Position numbers and translations under genes: made by a program. This document shows, piece after piece, positions 25,905 to 35,880 of a DNA stretch of 64,000 bases. Position 1 is the first letter of the stretch; every line of letters starts with the position of its first letter. A model generated the notes under the pieces. That model was not told the DNA's origin, searched no databases, and was given only the letters and a program-made list of their open reading frames with translations. The stretch is from an uncultured Gammaproteobacteria bacterium (GTDB taxonomy: Bacteria > Pseudomonadota > Gammaproteobacteria > Pseudomonadales > Azotimanducaceae), in NCBI GenBank assembly GCA_913050215.1, contig CAJXBG010000002.1:1-64000 (forward strand), in the 5' to 3' direction.

Positions 25905-27547
25905 CGAGTTCCTCGTATGATTGTAAAGTAGTCGTGAACATCGCCGTGCTCATCGATAAACCTCGAAGTCAATTCGTTCCTCCCTGCATCAATAACAACC
26001 GACCCCTTTATCGCCAAACCGTTCTTTCTATATCCCGGTTTTGCCTCATCAAAGGTTCTGTGTACCGGATGTTCCAGCCAATTCGGCAAGGTGCATCCTT
26101 GAAACTGACCCTCAGCGCAGGGGGATTGTCTATCCGCTTTGCCGGAACTGCCTGCAACAGTGTAAACCGTGCGTTTATCAGCACCGCTGCTGTCTAACTG
26201 TGGGTATAATTCTCCTTGTTGTCCCATCGATGGTTCACCTTTGACATTTAGCAGCGCCTGAGTGGCCGGGTCGAAGGTATCAGACATTCCGTGATGACCG
26301 TTAACATACCAAGAACGCTCATAGGAGTGAGCGTGACCGCTGTAGACAACATCGACACCGTAATCTTCAAACACGGGGGCAAACGTTTGCCTCATGTCAA
26401 TTTCGTTCTGTTCGCGATCTGAATCGTGATTGCTTCCCTTGGAATATGGGGGATGATGGAAAATAACGATTGTCCAGTCCAACTGATTTGCGCTCAGGTC
26501 ATCAATGAGCCAGTCCCTCATCGCAGCGCGTTGGTCTTTGTCTCTGTTTGAAAGCTGGGAATCGAGACTGACAATGTGTACGTTACCGTAGTCAAACGCG
26601 TAGTATTGCTCGGTCCCGCTGGGCACACCGCCGAGTTCTCCTCGGGAGGGCAGACTGAATATGTTCAGATAAGGTAAACCGTAGGCATCCGGTCCGTCGC
26701 CAGTACTATCGTAGGAATCAGGATCAGCAGAGGTGCTAATACCTCCCATGTGAATCATCAGCGGGCCAGCATCACACGCCGGTAATTTCCTAAACAGGCA
26801 AACATCGAAGGGTGCGCCGACGCCCATCTCGTGGTTGCCAATAGTTGGCCAAGTGCTGACGGAATGGATGATGTCTGTGTAAATATCAAAGAACGCGCCC
26901 TGCCATTGTTCGTCAGTGCCTTCCACATACGCGTTATCGCCAAGGAGTAGCAACAGGTCCAAAGGTTCGCTATTTGCTTGCGCTTGGTTATATTTAAGAA
27001 AACCGTTCATCACGTCAATTGCTTTACCCGCATGAGAATAGTGCCCAAGGGATTTTTCCGTCGCTGTACCCGAATCTCCCAGTAACCATATATGCGTATT
27101 GCCGTCTGAGGGCAGGGCGCCTTTACGTGGTGCTGTGTTGAAGGACATTACCGTTTCACGTGAACCGTTTCCCTTAAATCCATAGTAGTATCGCGTATCG
27201 GGTTTTAGATCGTCTAAAACGACCAGTTTGTGATTGCGCTCTTGCTCCGCGCTCTTGCGCGCGCTTAAGTCATTTCTTTTTGTGCCATACCAAACTTCAT
27301 TCTGGTCACCGCGCCATTTTATAATCGCACTCGACGATGAGACTTGTTGGAGAAACAGCCTGTTCGGCACTTTCGGCCCTTTCGGCTCTTCGGAAGTTAC
27401 GCTGGTTTCTGTAGTCGGTTGCTCTTTTTGTTCCTGCCAAGCCGGAATAATCGATTGTGAGTGGGTGCAGGACGCCACCAAGCAGTATGTGCTGATGACG
27501 ATCAAAACTAGATGTTGCTTGCTCAATGGTGGCCCTCTGTAGGTCAT
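25901..27547 (-). CDS. Purple-acid-phosphatase-like metallophosphoesterase lipoprotein
   Basis: A 548-residue exported phosphoesterase. The signal region ends in the lipobox LVASC (Cys27). A fibronectin-like domain typical of purple acid phosphatases spans about 60-140 (RLFLQQVSSSSAIIKW, DTRYYYGF). The two-metal centre motifs follow in order: GDSGT, GDNAYVEG, GNHE, FHHPPYSKGSNH and GHAHSYERSW. These coordinate a dinuclear metal site. It probably releases phosphate from organic esters outside the cytoplasm, but the substrate is unknown. It heads the seven-gene minus-strand run and is coupled to the TPR gene. Confidence 0.88.
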   Translation of the reverse strand: MTYRGPPLSKQHLVLIVISTYCLVASCTHSQSIIPAWQEQKEQPTTETSVTSEEPKGPKVPNRLFLQQVSSSSAIIKWRGDQNEVWYGTKRNDLSARKSAEQERNHKLVVLDDLKPDTRYYYGFKGNGSRETVMSFNTAPRKGALPSDGNTHIWLLGDSGTATEKSLGHYSHAGKAIDVMNGFLKYNQAQANSEPLDLLLLLGDNAYVEGTDEQWQGAFFDIYTDIIHSVSTWPTIGNHEMGVGAPFDVCLFRKLPACDAGPLMIHMGGISTSADPDSYDSTGDGPDAYGLPYLNIFSLPSRGELGGVPSGTEQYYAFDYGNVHIVSLDSQLSNRDKDQRAAMRDWLIDDLSANQLDWTIVIFHHPPYSKGSNHDSDREQNEIDMRQTFAPVFEDYGVDVVYSGHAHSYERSWYVNGHHGMSDTFDPATQALLNVKGEPSMGQQGELYPQLDSSGADKRTVYTVAGSSGKADRQSPCAEGQFQGCTLPNWLEHPVHRTFDEAKPGYRKNGLAIKGSVVIDAGRNELTSRFIDEHGDVHDYFTIIRGTR

Positions 27548-27672
27548 ATGATGTGTGAATTAATGCCCCGCGCATGGTAACACGATGGATCATCTTGGCG
27601 ATGTCGCTATTGAACTCATCGTTTGGTTACCAGTAGACTCAATTCAAACGAAAACTAACTAAAGGTGAATAT

Positions 27673-28722
27673 GTGAAAATTTCAACATCAATGAACTATG
27701 GCCAGAGCTATATCGGCGCCACCAAAGAAATCGTAGAGATGGAAAAAGCCGGGCTTGACTGTGTTTGGCTGGCTGAAGCTTATTCTTTCGATGCGGTGAG
27801 TGCGATGGGGTACGTCGCTGCTAAAACAGAGAGAGTAACCATTGCGTCAGGCATCCTGAATATATATAGCCGCACGCCAACGTTACTGGCGATGACGGCG
27901 GCGGGCATTGATGCGCTGTCTGAGGGTCGATGCATGCTTGGGTTGGGCGCTTCCGGTCCTCAAGTCATTGAAGGCTTCCACGGTGTGCCGTATGACGCAC
28001 CAATGACCAGGATCCGGGAGATCGTTGATATTTGCCGAGAGGTGTGGAGAAGGGATGCAAAACTCGATTATCAGGGAAAGAAATATCAAATCCCATTGCC
28101 CGCGGATCAAGGCTCTGGACTTGGTATCCCGTTAAAAATAATCAACCACCCTTACCGCAGCGATATTCCCATAGCATTGGCTACTTTGGGAGAAAAAAGT
28201 GTCGAGATGACAGCAGAGATCGCTGATGCCTGGTTGCCCGCGTTTTTCATGGCGGAAGGCGCAGAGGCAGTATGGGGAGACGCGTTACGACGTGGCAACG
28301 CGAAACGTGATCCTTCGCTTCCACCGTTGGAAGTTTATGCCGGAGGTTCCGTTGCTATTGGTGAGGGTTTGGAAAGCTATCGCGATATGTCTCGACCCGG
28401 AATTGCTTTGTACGTAGGCGGTATGGGTGCCAAAGAAAAGAATTTCTACAACCAGATATTCAGAAAGTATGGATATGAAGAAGAGGCTGAATTGATTCAA
28501 AATCTTTATCTGTCTGGTCGAAAGTCAGAGGCCGAAGCTGCGATACCTCAAAGTTATTTAGATTCGACTTCGCTTATTGGTTCAGAGGGGTTCGTGAAAG
28601 AGCGCCTGCAGGTATACAAGGAAGCAGGCGTCACCAACTTGAATGTAAGCTTCCAAGGCACAACCTCGGAGGAGCGAGTCAGAAACTGTGATGCGTTCAA
28701 AAATCTGATTGAGAAGATCTGA
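27673..28722 (+). CDS. LLM-class (luciferase-like) flavin/F420-dependent oxidoreductase
   Basis: A 349-residue TIM-barrel oxidoreductase of the luciferase-like superfamily. Marks are the N-terminal VEMEKAGLDCVWLAEAYSFD, SGILNIYSRTPTLLAMTAA and GRCMLGLGASGPQVIEGFHG. The GTG start at 27673 has AAAGGTGA ahead; an ATG two bases earlier is out of frame. The subgroup resembles F420-type enzymes, yet gammaproteobacteria often use FMN, so the cofactor is uncertain. It lies 92 bases before a CaiC-like ligase and probably belongs to the same catabolic unit. Confidence 0.85.
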   Translation: MKISTSMNYGQSYIGATKEIVEMEKAGLDCVWLAEAYSFDAVSAMGYVAAKTERVTIASGILNIYSRTPTLLAMTAAGIDALSEGRCMLGLGASGPQVIEGFHGVPYDAPMTRIREIVDICREVWRRDAKLDYQGKKYQIPLPADQGSGLGIPLKIINHPYRSDIPIALATLGEKSVEMTAEIADAWLPAFFMAEGAEAVWGDALRRGNAKRDPSLPPLEVYAGGSVAIGEGLESYRDMSRPGIALYVGGMGAKEKNFYNQIFRKYGYEEEAELIQNLYLSGRKSEAEAAIPQSYLDSTSLIGSEGFVKERLQVYKEAGVTNLNVSFQGTTSEERVRNCDAFKNLIEKI

Positions 28723-28814
28723 TCTCCAAAAAGGCTATCCCTCAGGGTGCGTGGCTTGATTGGCTCGAAGCTTGATGAGCGTTTTGGTTGAAATATAGGG
28801 TGACAGGAACAGAT

Positions 28815-30443
28815 ATGGCGTCGGATCAATCACTTGCAGCTACGCTCACACATACACAGCGATTGCAGTGTGAAGGTCGTGACATTCCTTGGTTGTTAAA
28901 TCAGTGGGTAGAGCGCACGCCTGACAAGGTGTTTTTGCATTGGTCACCTTTTGATTTGGAGGATGCAAGTTGGACTTATGCTGAGTTTCAGCAGCAAGTT
29001 ATTCTCGTTGCAAACAATCTCGCAAAATCTGGTGTGATTGCTGGAGACAAGGTACTTATTCACATGGATAATTGCCCGGAATTTCTTCTCTGCTGGTTCG
29101 CTTGTGCGCACCTCGGTGCTATTGCTGTGTCGACCAATACGAGATCTGTGGCAAGAGACCTGACTTATTTTGCTGAGTTTGCGGAAGTCAGTTGTGCTAT
29201 CACTCAGCCTACCTTTGCTCGACTGTTGCGTAGTTCAGCGCCTAGGATCAAGTCGCTGTTTGTGACAGATGGGGACGTACCTGATTCGGAGGAAAACGAG
29301 TTTAGGCCTTTTTCTGAATTGCTTGAACGGAGCACAGCTGTCGCGCCCATGACCAGAGCAGCAGATCCCTGGGCTGATCTGGGAATCCAGTTCACATCCG
29401 GTACTACGTCTCGCCCAAAAGCTGTTCTCTGGACACATGCCAATGCGGTTTGGGGAGCGCAGGTGAACGCGACTCAAATGAGGTTGCGGCATGAAGATTG
29501 TACGTTGATTGTTTTGCCCTTGTTTCACACAAACGCCCAGTCGTATTCAATGCTATCGACACTCTGGACCGGCGGCACGATGGTATTGCAGCCAAGGTTT
29601 TCAGCGTCGAGGTTCTGGTCGGTCTCTGCGAGGTATAGCTGCAGTTGGGCGTCACTTATTCCGTTTTGTGTCAAAGCCCTTGCTTCTCAACCGGTACCTG
29701 AGGAAAACCAATATCGGTTTTGGGGATTAGGCGCACATCTACCGGAAGTGCAGAGCCGTTATAATATCCAAACGATCGGTTGGTGGGGTATGACAGAGAC
29801 CATCACACAGGGAATCATCGGAGATATTGATCATCCAGGGCCCAGATTATCGATGGGCAGATCAAGTTTTGCCTACGATGTGCGAGTAACAAATGAAGCT
29901 AATGAGCTTTGCGGGGTGGGTGAAAAAGGATTTCTTACGATTAGAGGCGTACGTGGCGTCAGTCTTTTTAAAGAGTATTACAAGAATCCAGAGGCGAATC
30001 GTGAGAGCTTCGATCAACACGGTTGGTTTGTTACCGGCGATGTGGTGAGATTTGATGAAAATGGTAACCTATTCTTCTGTGATCGAGAAAAAGACATGCT
30101 TAAAGTGGGCGCAGAAAATGTTGCCGCATCGGAAATCGAAACGGTCATCATGTCATCAGGTCTTGTCTCGGAGTGCGCTGTCGTTGCTCAAAAACATGAC
30201 ATGCTGGATGAAGTGCCTGTTGCATTTGTCATATTGAGCGAGAAAATACCGAGGCTCCTGAATGAAGTGGAACAGGAGAAGATTAAGCGCAGAATTATCG
30301 ATCATTGCGTGAGCAACCTCGCCGATTTTAAGGTCGTCAGAGCTATTCATATCGTCGACTCCTTGCCGCGTTCAACTCTTGAAAAAATTGCGAAAAACGA
30401 ATTGCGTGACAGATTGCCGTTGATTGTTTCTGCATCGTCTTAG
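28815..30443 (+). CDS. CaiC-like AMP-forming acyl-CoA ligase
   Basis: A 542-residue adenylate-forming enzyme. The core motif QFTSGTTSRPKAVLWTH matches the TSGTTSRPK form seen in carnitine-CoA ligase CaiC; GWWGMTETITQGIIGD also resembles it. HGWFVTGDVV and DREKDMLKVGAENV follow. The C-terminal lysine is in PRSTLEKIAKNEL. I chose the ATG at 28815 (AGGAACAG just upstream) over an open TTG at 28788. Its stop is 9 bases from apbE, so the two share a transcript. Substrate is some carboxylic acid, perhaps one also used by the CaiB-like enzymes. Confidence 0.88.
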   Translation: MASDQSLAATLTHTQRLQCEGRDIPWLLNQWVERTPDKVFLHWSPFDLEDASWTYAEFQQQVILVANNLAKSGVIAGDKVLIHMDNCPEFLLCWFACAHLGAIAVSTNTRSVARDLTYFAEFAEVSCAITQPTFARLLRSSAPRIKSLFVTDGDVPDSEENEFRPFSELLERSTAVAPMTRAADPWADLGIQFTSGTTSRPKAVLWTHANAVWGAQVNATQMRLRHEDCTLIVLPLFHTNAQSYSMLSTLWTGGTMVLQPRFSASRFWSVSARYSCSWASLIPFCVKALASQPVPEENQYRFWGLGAHLPEVQSRYNIQTIGWWGMTETITQGIIGDIDHPGPRLSMGRSSFAYDVRVTNEANELCGVGEKGFLTIRGVRGVSLFKEYYKNPEANRESFDQHGWFVTGDVVRFDENGNLFFCDREKDMLKVGAENVAASEIETVIMSSGLVSECAVVAQKHDMLDEVPVAFVILSEKIPRLLNEVEQEKIKRRIIDHCVSNLADFKVVRAIHIVDSLPRSTLEKIAKNELRDRLPLIVSASS

Positions 30444-30452
30444 AGAGGTTCA

Positions 30453-31490
30453 GTGAGCAAATTTATAACACTAACAGTTGTGCCAAGGTCAAGGTTGATC
30501 ACTCTCTTGGTTGCCACTGTTTTGTGGCTAGGCGGGTGCGAACCCAAGCCGCCGCCGATCGTGACGGTTTCCGGAAACACCATGGGCACGACCTATAGCG
30601 TAAAGGTTGTGGGGGCCAATGTAGACCGGGACAAGCTTCAGAATGCAGTTCAGATGACGGTGGACAGGATTAACCAGCTAATGTCCAACTACAAAGATGA
30701 CTCTGAGTTGTCTTTACTCAACCGAAGCGCACTCGATACGCGATTTCCAGTGTCTAATGAAACGCGAGAGGTTTTGGCGTTGTCAGCGCAAATCCATGCA
30801 CTGAGCGATGGTGCTTTCGATATTTCACTTGGACCCGTTGTTGAGTTGTGGGGCTTTGGTCCAACACCGACGGATTCAAGAGTACCGCCGATGGAAGTGA
30901 TTACAGAAGCTTTGAGCCAAACTGGTACCGACGGGTTAGTGTTGGGTGATGTTTACGTTCAACGCACACGGGATATCTCCCTAGATCTCTCAGCGATTGC
31001 GAAAGGTTACGCAGTAGATCAGGTCGCGCAGATGCTCGACAGTGAAGGTTACAAAGACTATCTGGTTGAGATTGGCGGAGAACTTAAGGGTCTGGGAACA
31101 AACCAGGCAAACAACCCTTGGCGAATTGCAATAGAGTTGCCGGACTCAACCAAGCGAGAAATGTACTCGGTGATTGAGTTACGGAACCTCGGCATGGCGA
31201 CTTCAGGCGATTATCGAAACTACTTTGAGTTTGATGGCAAACGCTATTCCCATACAATTGATCCGGCAACGGGCATGCCAATAACCCACAATCTTGCCTC
31301 GGTGACAGTGTTAGACGCTTCTGCTGCACGAGCTGATGGGTTGGCAACAGCAATCAATGTGATGGGAGCAGAGAAAGGTATTGCGCTGGCTAATGCCCAA
31401 AACATTCCAATAATGGTTATAATGAAAGGGGCCGAAGGGTTTGTCGCAAAAACCTCAAAGGCATTTGATAAGTACGTTTCTACTCAATAA
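30453..31490 (+). CDS. apbE: FAD:protein FMN transferase
   Basis: A 345-residue lipoprotein that attaches FMN covalently to threonine in flavoproteins such as NqrB and NqrC. Signal region ends LGGC (lipidated Cys near residue 29). Family marks are NTMGTTYSVKV, LSAIAKGYAVDQVA, VEIGGELKGLG, and SHTIDPATGMPI followed by ARADGLATA with the metal-binding Asp. GTG start at 30453, with GAGAGG upstream. nqrM follows 100 bases later. The usual nqrABCDEF genes are not in front of it; a CaiC-like ligase is instead. Confidence 0.94.
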   Translation: MSKFITLTVVPRSRLITLLVATVLWLGGCEPKPPPIVTVSGNTMGTTYSVKVVGANVDRDKLQNAVQMTVDRINQLMSNYKDDSELSLLNRSALDTRFPVSNETREVLALSAQIHALSDGAFDISLGPVVELWGFGPTPTDSRVPPMEVITEALSQTGTDGLVLGDVYVQRTRDISLDLSAIAKGYAVDQVAQMLDSEGYKDYLVEIGGELKGLGTNQANNPWRIAIELPDSTKREMYSVIELRNLGMATSGDYRNYFEFDGKRYSHTIDPATGMPITHNLASVTVLDASAARADGLATAINVMGAEKGIALANAQNIPIMVIMKGAEGFVAKTSKAFDKYVSTQ

Positions 31491-31590
31491 AATACCAAGC
31501 TGCGGTTGCGTGCGTCACTTCAAATGCAAAGTGCTAGCCCGAGCAGAAGACACCCATTCAAGGGTGTAAACACACTGAAGAGGTTCAGGA

Positions 31591-31851
31591 ATGGCCGAAA
31601 TACTAATCACTTTTGTTATTTTACTGACGATCGTCGGAGCCATGTCCGTTGGTGTGCTGATGGGTCGAAAGCCTATAAGTGGCAGCTGTGGCGGCTTAGC
31701 AAATGTCGGTGTAGGTGGACCTTGCGAGATTTGTGGCGGTGATATGAGTAAGTGTGATGCTGAAAGCGACATGACGATACCATCTGGCGCCAAAAGCAGG
31801 GCTGACACGCCGCTGTTTGTTGAGGCAAGTACCTCCCAAAATCGCGGATAA
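31591..31851 (+). CDS. nqrM: Na+-translocating NADH:quinone reductase maturation protein NqrM
   Basis: An 86-residue protein with an N-terminal transmembrane helix (ILITFVILLTIVGAMSVGVL) and the Cys cluster SCGG...GPCEICGGDMSKC, which is the DUF539/NqrM signature. NqrM is needed to assemble the iron centre of Na+-NQR. ATG at 31591 follows AGGTTCAGGA. It is next to apbE as usual, but the structural nqr genes are not in the window. Confidence 0.93.
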   Translation: MAEILITFVILLTIVGAMSVGVLMGRKPISGSCGGLANVGVGGPCEICGGDMSKCDAESDMTIPSGAKSRADTPLFVEASTSQNRG

Positions 31852-32113
31852 CGACCTTTCTGTCACTCTGACAAGCGCACCTCTTAGTTCTACCGTCAAT
31901 CCCAAAACTTCCGCCTTGCCTGAAAGGGTGTGAACCCCTCGCCCTGGTTTACATTCAGGCAAACATGTCGAACAGTTTCTCAGATTTCTATCCTCGGTTG
32001 AGCGATGCTTTGATGCAGTAAAACTCATCCTGTTCTTGATAAGTTAAGCTGGAATAGCGCATCATTCGCTTCAGCGATTTCACTAATAGATATTACAATC
32101 AGGAGCGTTCCCA

Positions 32114-33673
32114 ATGTATTCAATGACTCAGCTTGTGCGCCGTGCTGCCCAAACGAATGGTAATGCGATTGCAACCCTCGATGGCGAACGAAGTCAGACT
32201 TGGAAAGAATTTGCAGTAAGAGTGGCTGCATTTGGCGGTGGTCTACAGAAACTGGGTATAGCGAATGGAGATTGCGCGGCTATTCTTGCGCTCAACAGTG
32301 ATCGTTACTTTGAATTTATGTTTGCTGTGCCTTGGGCTGGTGGCGTCTTTCAGCCGGTAAATACCCGTCTTGCTGGTCCTGAGGTGACATATTGGCTGAC
32401 TGACTCTGAGGCGAAAGTTGTGTTCGTAGACGCCAGCTTTGTCCCACTGATAGAGAAGATACGCGGTGATTTACCCCACGTTGAACATTTCGTTTTTATC
32501 GATGATGGTGATGTACCGGCTGGCTATCGTTCATATACAGATCTAGTTTCGGCGGACCCAATGCCCGATGCGGGTAGAGAAGGCGATGATGTTGCAGGGT
32601 TATTTTATACTGGCGGTACAACTGGTAGATCTAAAGGTGTCATGCTCAGCCACGCAAACCTCGTGGTTAACGCATTGCAGGCCTTTTCTGTATTTGACAT
32701 GTCACCAACCGATAAAGTGTTGCATGTTGCGCCAATGTTTCATATCGCAGATGCATTTGTCTGTCTGATGACGGCAGCTACAGCAGGCTCAAATTTCTTC
32801 CAACCGGCATTCGATCCCGTTAGCACAATGAAAGGGGTTCAGGAATATAGCATTGACCGAATGTTGTTGGTCCCAACAATGATTAATATGTTTGTTAATC
32901 ATCCCGAGGTTGAGAACTTTGATTTGAAATCTCTGAGCCAGATTCTATACGGTGCGTCGCCGATGCCTGAGCCAGTGATTAAAAAAGCGATGGAAATCCT
33001 ACCTCATACACAGTTCTATCAAGCGTATGGACAAACTGAGGCCGCCCCGTGCATCACGTTATTAGATGCTGGTCGACACACGTTTGAAGGCCCGCTTGCA
33101 GGTAAGATGAAATCCGCAGGTCAGGCGATTGCAGGCGTAGAACTCGCGGTACTCGATGAAAAAGGCGCACCTGTAGAAACTGGCGTTGTTGGCGAAGTTT
33201 GTATGAAAGGACCCAATGTCATGCTTGGTTATCGAAATATGGAAGAGCAAACCAACAACACTATCGTCGACGGCTGGCTTCACACTGGTGACGGTGGCTA
33301 CCTAGATGAAGATGGTTTTCTATTCATCGTAGACCGTGTTAAAGACATGATTGTTTCAGGTGGAGAGAATGTCTATTCGGCCGAAGTTGAGAATGCCATT
33401 TATCAACATGATGCGGTTGCTCAATGTGCGGTGATTGGTATTCCGAGTGAAAAATGGGGTGAACAGGTCCATGTGATTGTGGTTCCCAAGGAAGGAATGG
33501 ATGTCTCTGAGGATGATCTTATCGCACACTGTAAGACACTGATTGCCGGGTTTAAGTGTCCTCGTTCGGTGAGCTATCAGTCAGCGCCATTGCCACTTTC
33601 AGGCGCAGGCAAAATACTAAAAACAGAACTCAGAAAACCGTTCTGGAAAGATGGCGAGCGAAATGTTAACTAG
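32114..33673 (+). CDS. AMP-forming long/medium-chain acyl-CoA ligase (FadD-like)
   Basis: A 519-residue acyl-CoA synthetase. The AMP-binding loop is LFYTGGTTGRSKGVMLSH, then QAYGQTEAAP, GWLHTGDGGYLDEDGF, and VKDMIVSGGENVYSAEVE, with the C-terminal lysine in PLSGAGKILKTELRKP. The length and motifs fit fatty-acid or aryl-acid CoA ligases. ATG at 32114 with CAGGAGCG upstream. It stands 262 bases after nqrM, a gap with only the short dyad TGTCA/TGACA (near 31861-31873), so it may have its own promoter. Confidence 0.92.
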   Translation: MYSMTQLVRRAAQTNGNAIATLDGERSQTWKEFAVRVAAFGGGLQKLGIANGDCAAILALNSDRYFEFMFAVPWAGGVFQPVNTRLAGPEVTYWLTDSEAKVVFVDASFVPLIEKIRGDLPHVEHFVFIDDGDVPAGYRSYTDLVSADPMPDAGREGDDVAGLFYTGGTTGRSKGVMLSHANLVVNALQAFSVFDMSPTDKVLHVAPMFHIADAFVCLMTAATAGSNFFQPAFDPVSTMKGVQEYSIDRMLLVPTMINMFVNHPEVENFDLKSLSQILYGASPMPEPVIKKAMEILPHTQFYQAYGQTEAAPCITLLDAGRHTFEGPLAGKMKSAGQAIAGVELAVLDEKGAPVETGVVGEVCMKGPNVMLGYRNMEEQTNNTIVDGWLHTGDGGYLDEDGFLFIVDRVKDMIVSGGENVYSAEVENAIYQHDAVAQCAVIGIPSEKWGEQVHVIVVPKEGMDVSEDDLIAHCKTLIAGFKCPRSVSYQSAPLPLSGAGKILKTELRKPFWKDGERNVN

Positions 33674-33899
33674 ATCCGTGCCGCTCGAGTTTCATCGCGC
33701 GTTATTGATCTCGTTTATTTGACTGGCGAGCCTTGTTTACATCGGCGCCAAGCACGGCTGGTGACTGACCTGTAGTTGATCATTGAGTCGATAGCAGTCC
33801 TGCCTTTTCGTCTTTTCAGTACTTGCGCAATTAATGACGTCGCAACTCACTTTACGTGTGTTCAGGCGCTAGTTCACAATCCCAAGCGCGAATAATACT

Positions 33900-35213
33900 G
33901 TGAAGGATGAAGCGCCTGTGCTTATATGCTTCAATACGTTCTTTCCCGTATTGGACAGCGTAACTTTGAGGTCTTTGATTGACAATTGGCGAATGGGGGT
34001 AGCGTTCCGCTACACCTATTCCAGTGCATCGGATCAGTTGGTTTCTTTTATGTCACTGATCTCTGTCGCCGGACTTATCCTGGGTGTTGCAGTGCTGGTC
34101 ATTGTGCTCTCAGTCATGAATGGGTTTGAAAGGGAACTCAGGGAGCGTGTTCTCGCTGTGCTTCCTCATGGCGTTGTTTTTGCTGATAATGGTTTTGCAG
34201 ACTGGGGAGCTGTGACGGACCGTTTTTTAGCCCATCCAAAAGTCGTTGCAGCGGCGCCTTACGTCGAAGGCGCTGGTTTAATCATTGGGCAGGATAAGCT
34301 GCTCGGAGTGTCTTTTACGGGTGTTGATCCAGTAGCCGAATCCAAAATTTTTGGTATTGGTCAATTTACCCAAACTGGATCGCTAGATGCGCTGGTGTCT
34401 GGGAAGTTTGGTTTAATCATTGGCTCAAGTTTGGCTAAGCAACTGGATGTCACGTTAGGTGACAGAGTAACGCTGATAATGCCGGATGCCCAGCTCACAC
34501 TTGCGGGGCCTGTACCTAGAAGCAAGCGATTTACCATTGTGGGTGAATTTACTGCAGGAACAGATGCGGATAAGTCGACTATCCTTATGCACCACAAAGA
34601 TGCACAACGGCTCTTGCGTCTCCAAAGCGTTAACGGGATACGCATCTCACTTAACGATCTGTTTGAGGTGCAAGATGTGTTGCCTGAATTGGCGGCTGGG
34701 TTGAATCGTTCCGATGTTTTTTATGCCAGCTGGATGCGCCGCTATGGCAATCTCTACAACGCAATTAGTGTTCAAAAATCTACCATGTTTCTGCTTCTCT
34801 CTATGCTGATCGCAGTTGCCGCCTTCAATGTTGTCTCAAACCTTGTGATGGTTGTGAACGATAAACGTTCGGATATCGCTATTCTTAGAACCATGGGAGC
34901 GCATCCAAGTACGATTTTGCGGATATTTATTCTCCACGGTGCACTAGTGGGCGCGTTGGGAGTAACGCTAGGTGTGTTGCTGGGTATTCTTGTTTCTTCG
35001 AATGTGAGTAACCTATATTTAGTGATTGAAAACCAATTTTCTCTAGGCTTGATGGATGAATATTTTGTCCACTATTTACCCTCAGAAATATTACCTGGGG
35101 ATGTTTTTCTAGTTGCGTTTGTATCCATGATTATTTGTTTGTGTTCGTCAATATATCCGGCTCTTTCTGCTGCGAAGACTGATCCGGTGGAGTGTTTGCA
35201 GTATGAAGCCTGA
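33900..35213 (+). CDS. lolC: Lipoprotein-releasing ABC transporter membrane subunit LolC
   Basis: A 437-residue permease that, with LolD and LolE, extracts outer-membrane lipoproteins from the inner membrane. Four transmembrane helices are visible: one near 50-75 ([21 protein letters not shown]) and three after residue 295, flanking a large periplasmic domain. The conserved [15 protein letters not shown] follows the first helix. The start is unsure: GTG 33900, GTG 33918 (AAGGATGAAG upstream) and ATG 33993 are all in frame; the homologous part begins near the last. It overlaps lolD by 11 bases. Confidence 0.93.
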   Translation: MKDEAPVLICFNTFFPVLDSVTLRSLIDNWRMGVAFRYTYSSASDQLVSFMSLISVAGLILGVAVLVIVLSVMNGFERELRERVLAVLPHGVVFADNGFADWGAVTDRFLAHPKVVAAAPYVEGAGLIIGQDKLLGVSFTGVDPVAESKIFGIGQFTQTGSLDALVSGKFGLIIGSSLAKQLDVTLGDRVTLIMPDAQLTLAGPVPRSKRFTIVGEFTAGTDADKSTILMHHKDAQRLLRLQSVNGIRISLNDLFEVQDVLPELAAGLNRSDVFYASWMRRYGNLYNAISVQKSTMFLLLSMLIAVAAFNVVSNLVMVVNDKRSDIAILRTMGAHPSTILRIFILHGALVGALGVTLGVLLGILVSSNVSNLYLVIENQFSLGLMDEYFVHYLPSEILPGDVFLVAFVSMIICLCSSIYPALSAAKTDPVECLQYEA

Positions 35214-35880
35214 CCCTGTGATAACAGCTACAGACATCCATAAACATTTTGTTCAAGGTGAACAAGATCTTCACATTTTGCGAGGCATAGACCTGACGGT
35301 GAATCAGGGAGAACGAATTGCTATTGTTGGTTTGTCCGGAAGTGGAAAAAGTACATTACTTCATCTGTTGGGCGGTCTAGACAGTTGCGAAGAGGGTTGC
35401 ATACAAATAAATGGTAAGAATCTCCGTGACCTAAGCGAAGATGAACTGTGCCGATTACGAAATAAAACTTTGGGTTTCATCTATCAATTCCATCATTTAA
35501 TGATGGATTTCACCGCGCTCGAAAACGTCATGATGCCGCTTAGAATCGGTGGAGCGGCGATAGTACAAGCAACGGAACTGGCTGAAAAAATGCTGGATCG
35601 CGTTGGTCTGGGAGACCGTTTGGATCATAGACCGGGTCAGCTTTCTGGGGGCGAACGGCAACGGGTTGCTATCGCAAGAGCGCTTGTAACACGTCCTCAA
35701 TGTGTTCTCGCGGATGAACCTACGGGTAATCTGGATGAAGGCACCGCGCTTGAAATTGATGAGTTGATGATCGAACTTAGCGACGAGTTGAATATTAGCT
35801 TTGTCATCGTCACGCATAACCTTGCTCTCGCTGCACGTATGGACCGTAAACTTGAATTGCATAACGGAGTACTCGATTGA
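35203..35880 (+). CDS. lolD: Lipoprotein-releasing ABC transporter ATPase LolD
   Basis: A 225-residue ABC ATPase. Walker [10 protein letters not shown] lies near residue 43, the Q-loop region reads [18 protein letters not shown], the signature is [15 protein letters not shown], and Walker B is [12 protein letters not shown]. The [18 protein letters not shown] stretch is typical of LolD. It overlaps lolC (11 bases) and lolE (TTGA, 4 bases), so the three are translated together. Confidence 0.97.
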   Translation: MKPDPVITATDIHKHFVQGEQDLHILRGIDLTVNQGERIAIVGLSGSGKSTLLHLLGGLDSCEEGCIQINGKNLRDLSEDELCRLRNKTLGFIYQFHHLMMDFTALENVMMPLRIGGAAIVQATELAEKMLDRVGLGDRLDHRPGQLSGGERQRVAIARALVTRPQCVLADEPTGNLDEGTALEIDELMIELSDELNISFVIVTHNLALAARMDRKLELHNGVLD

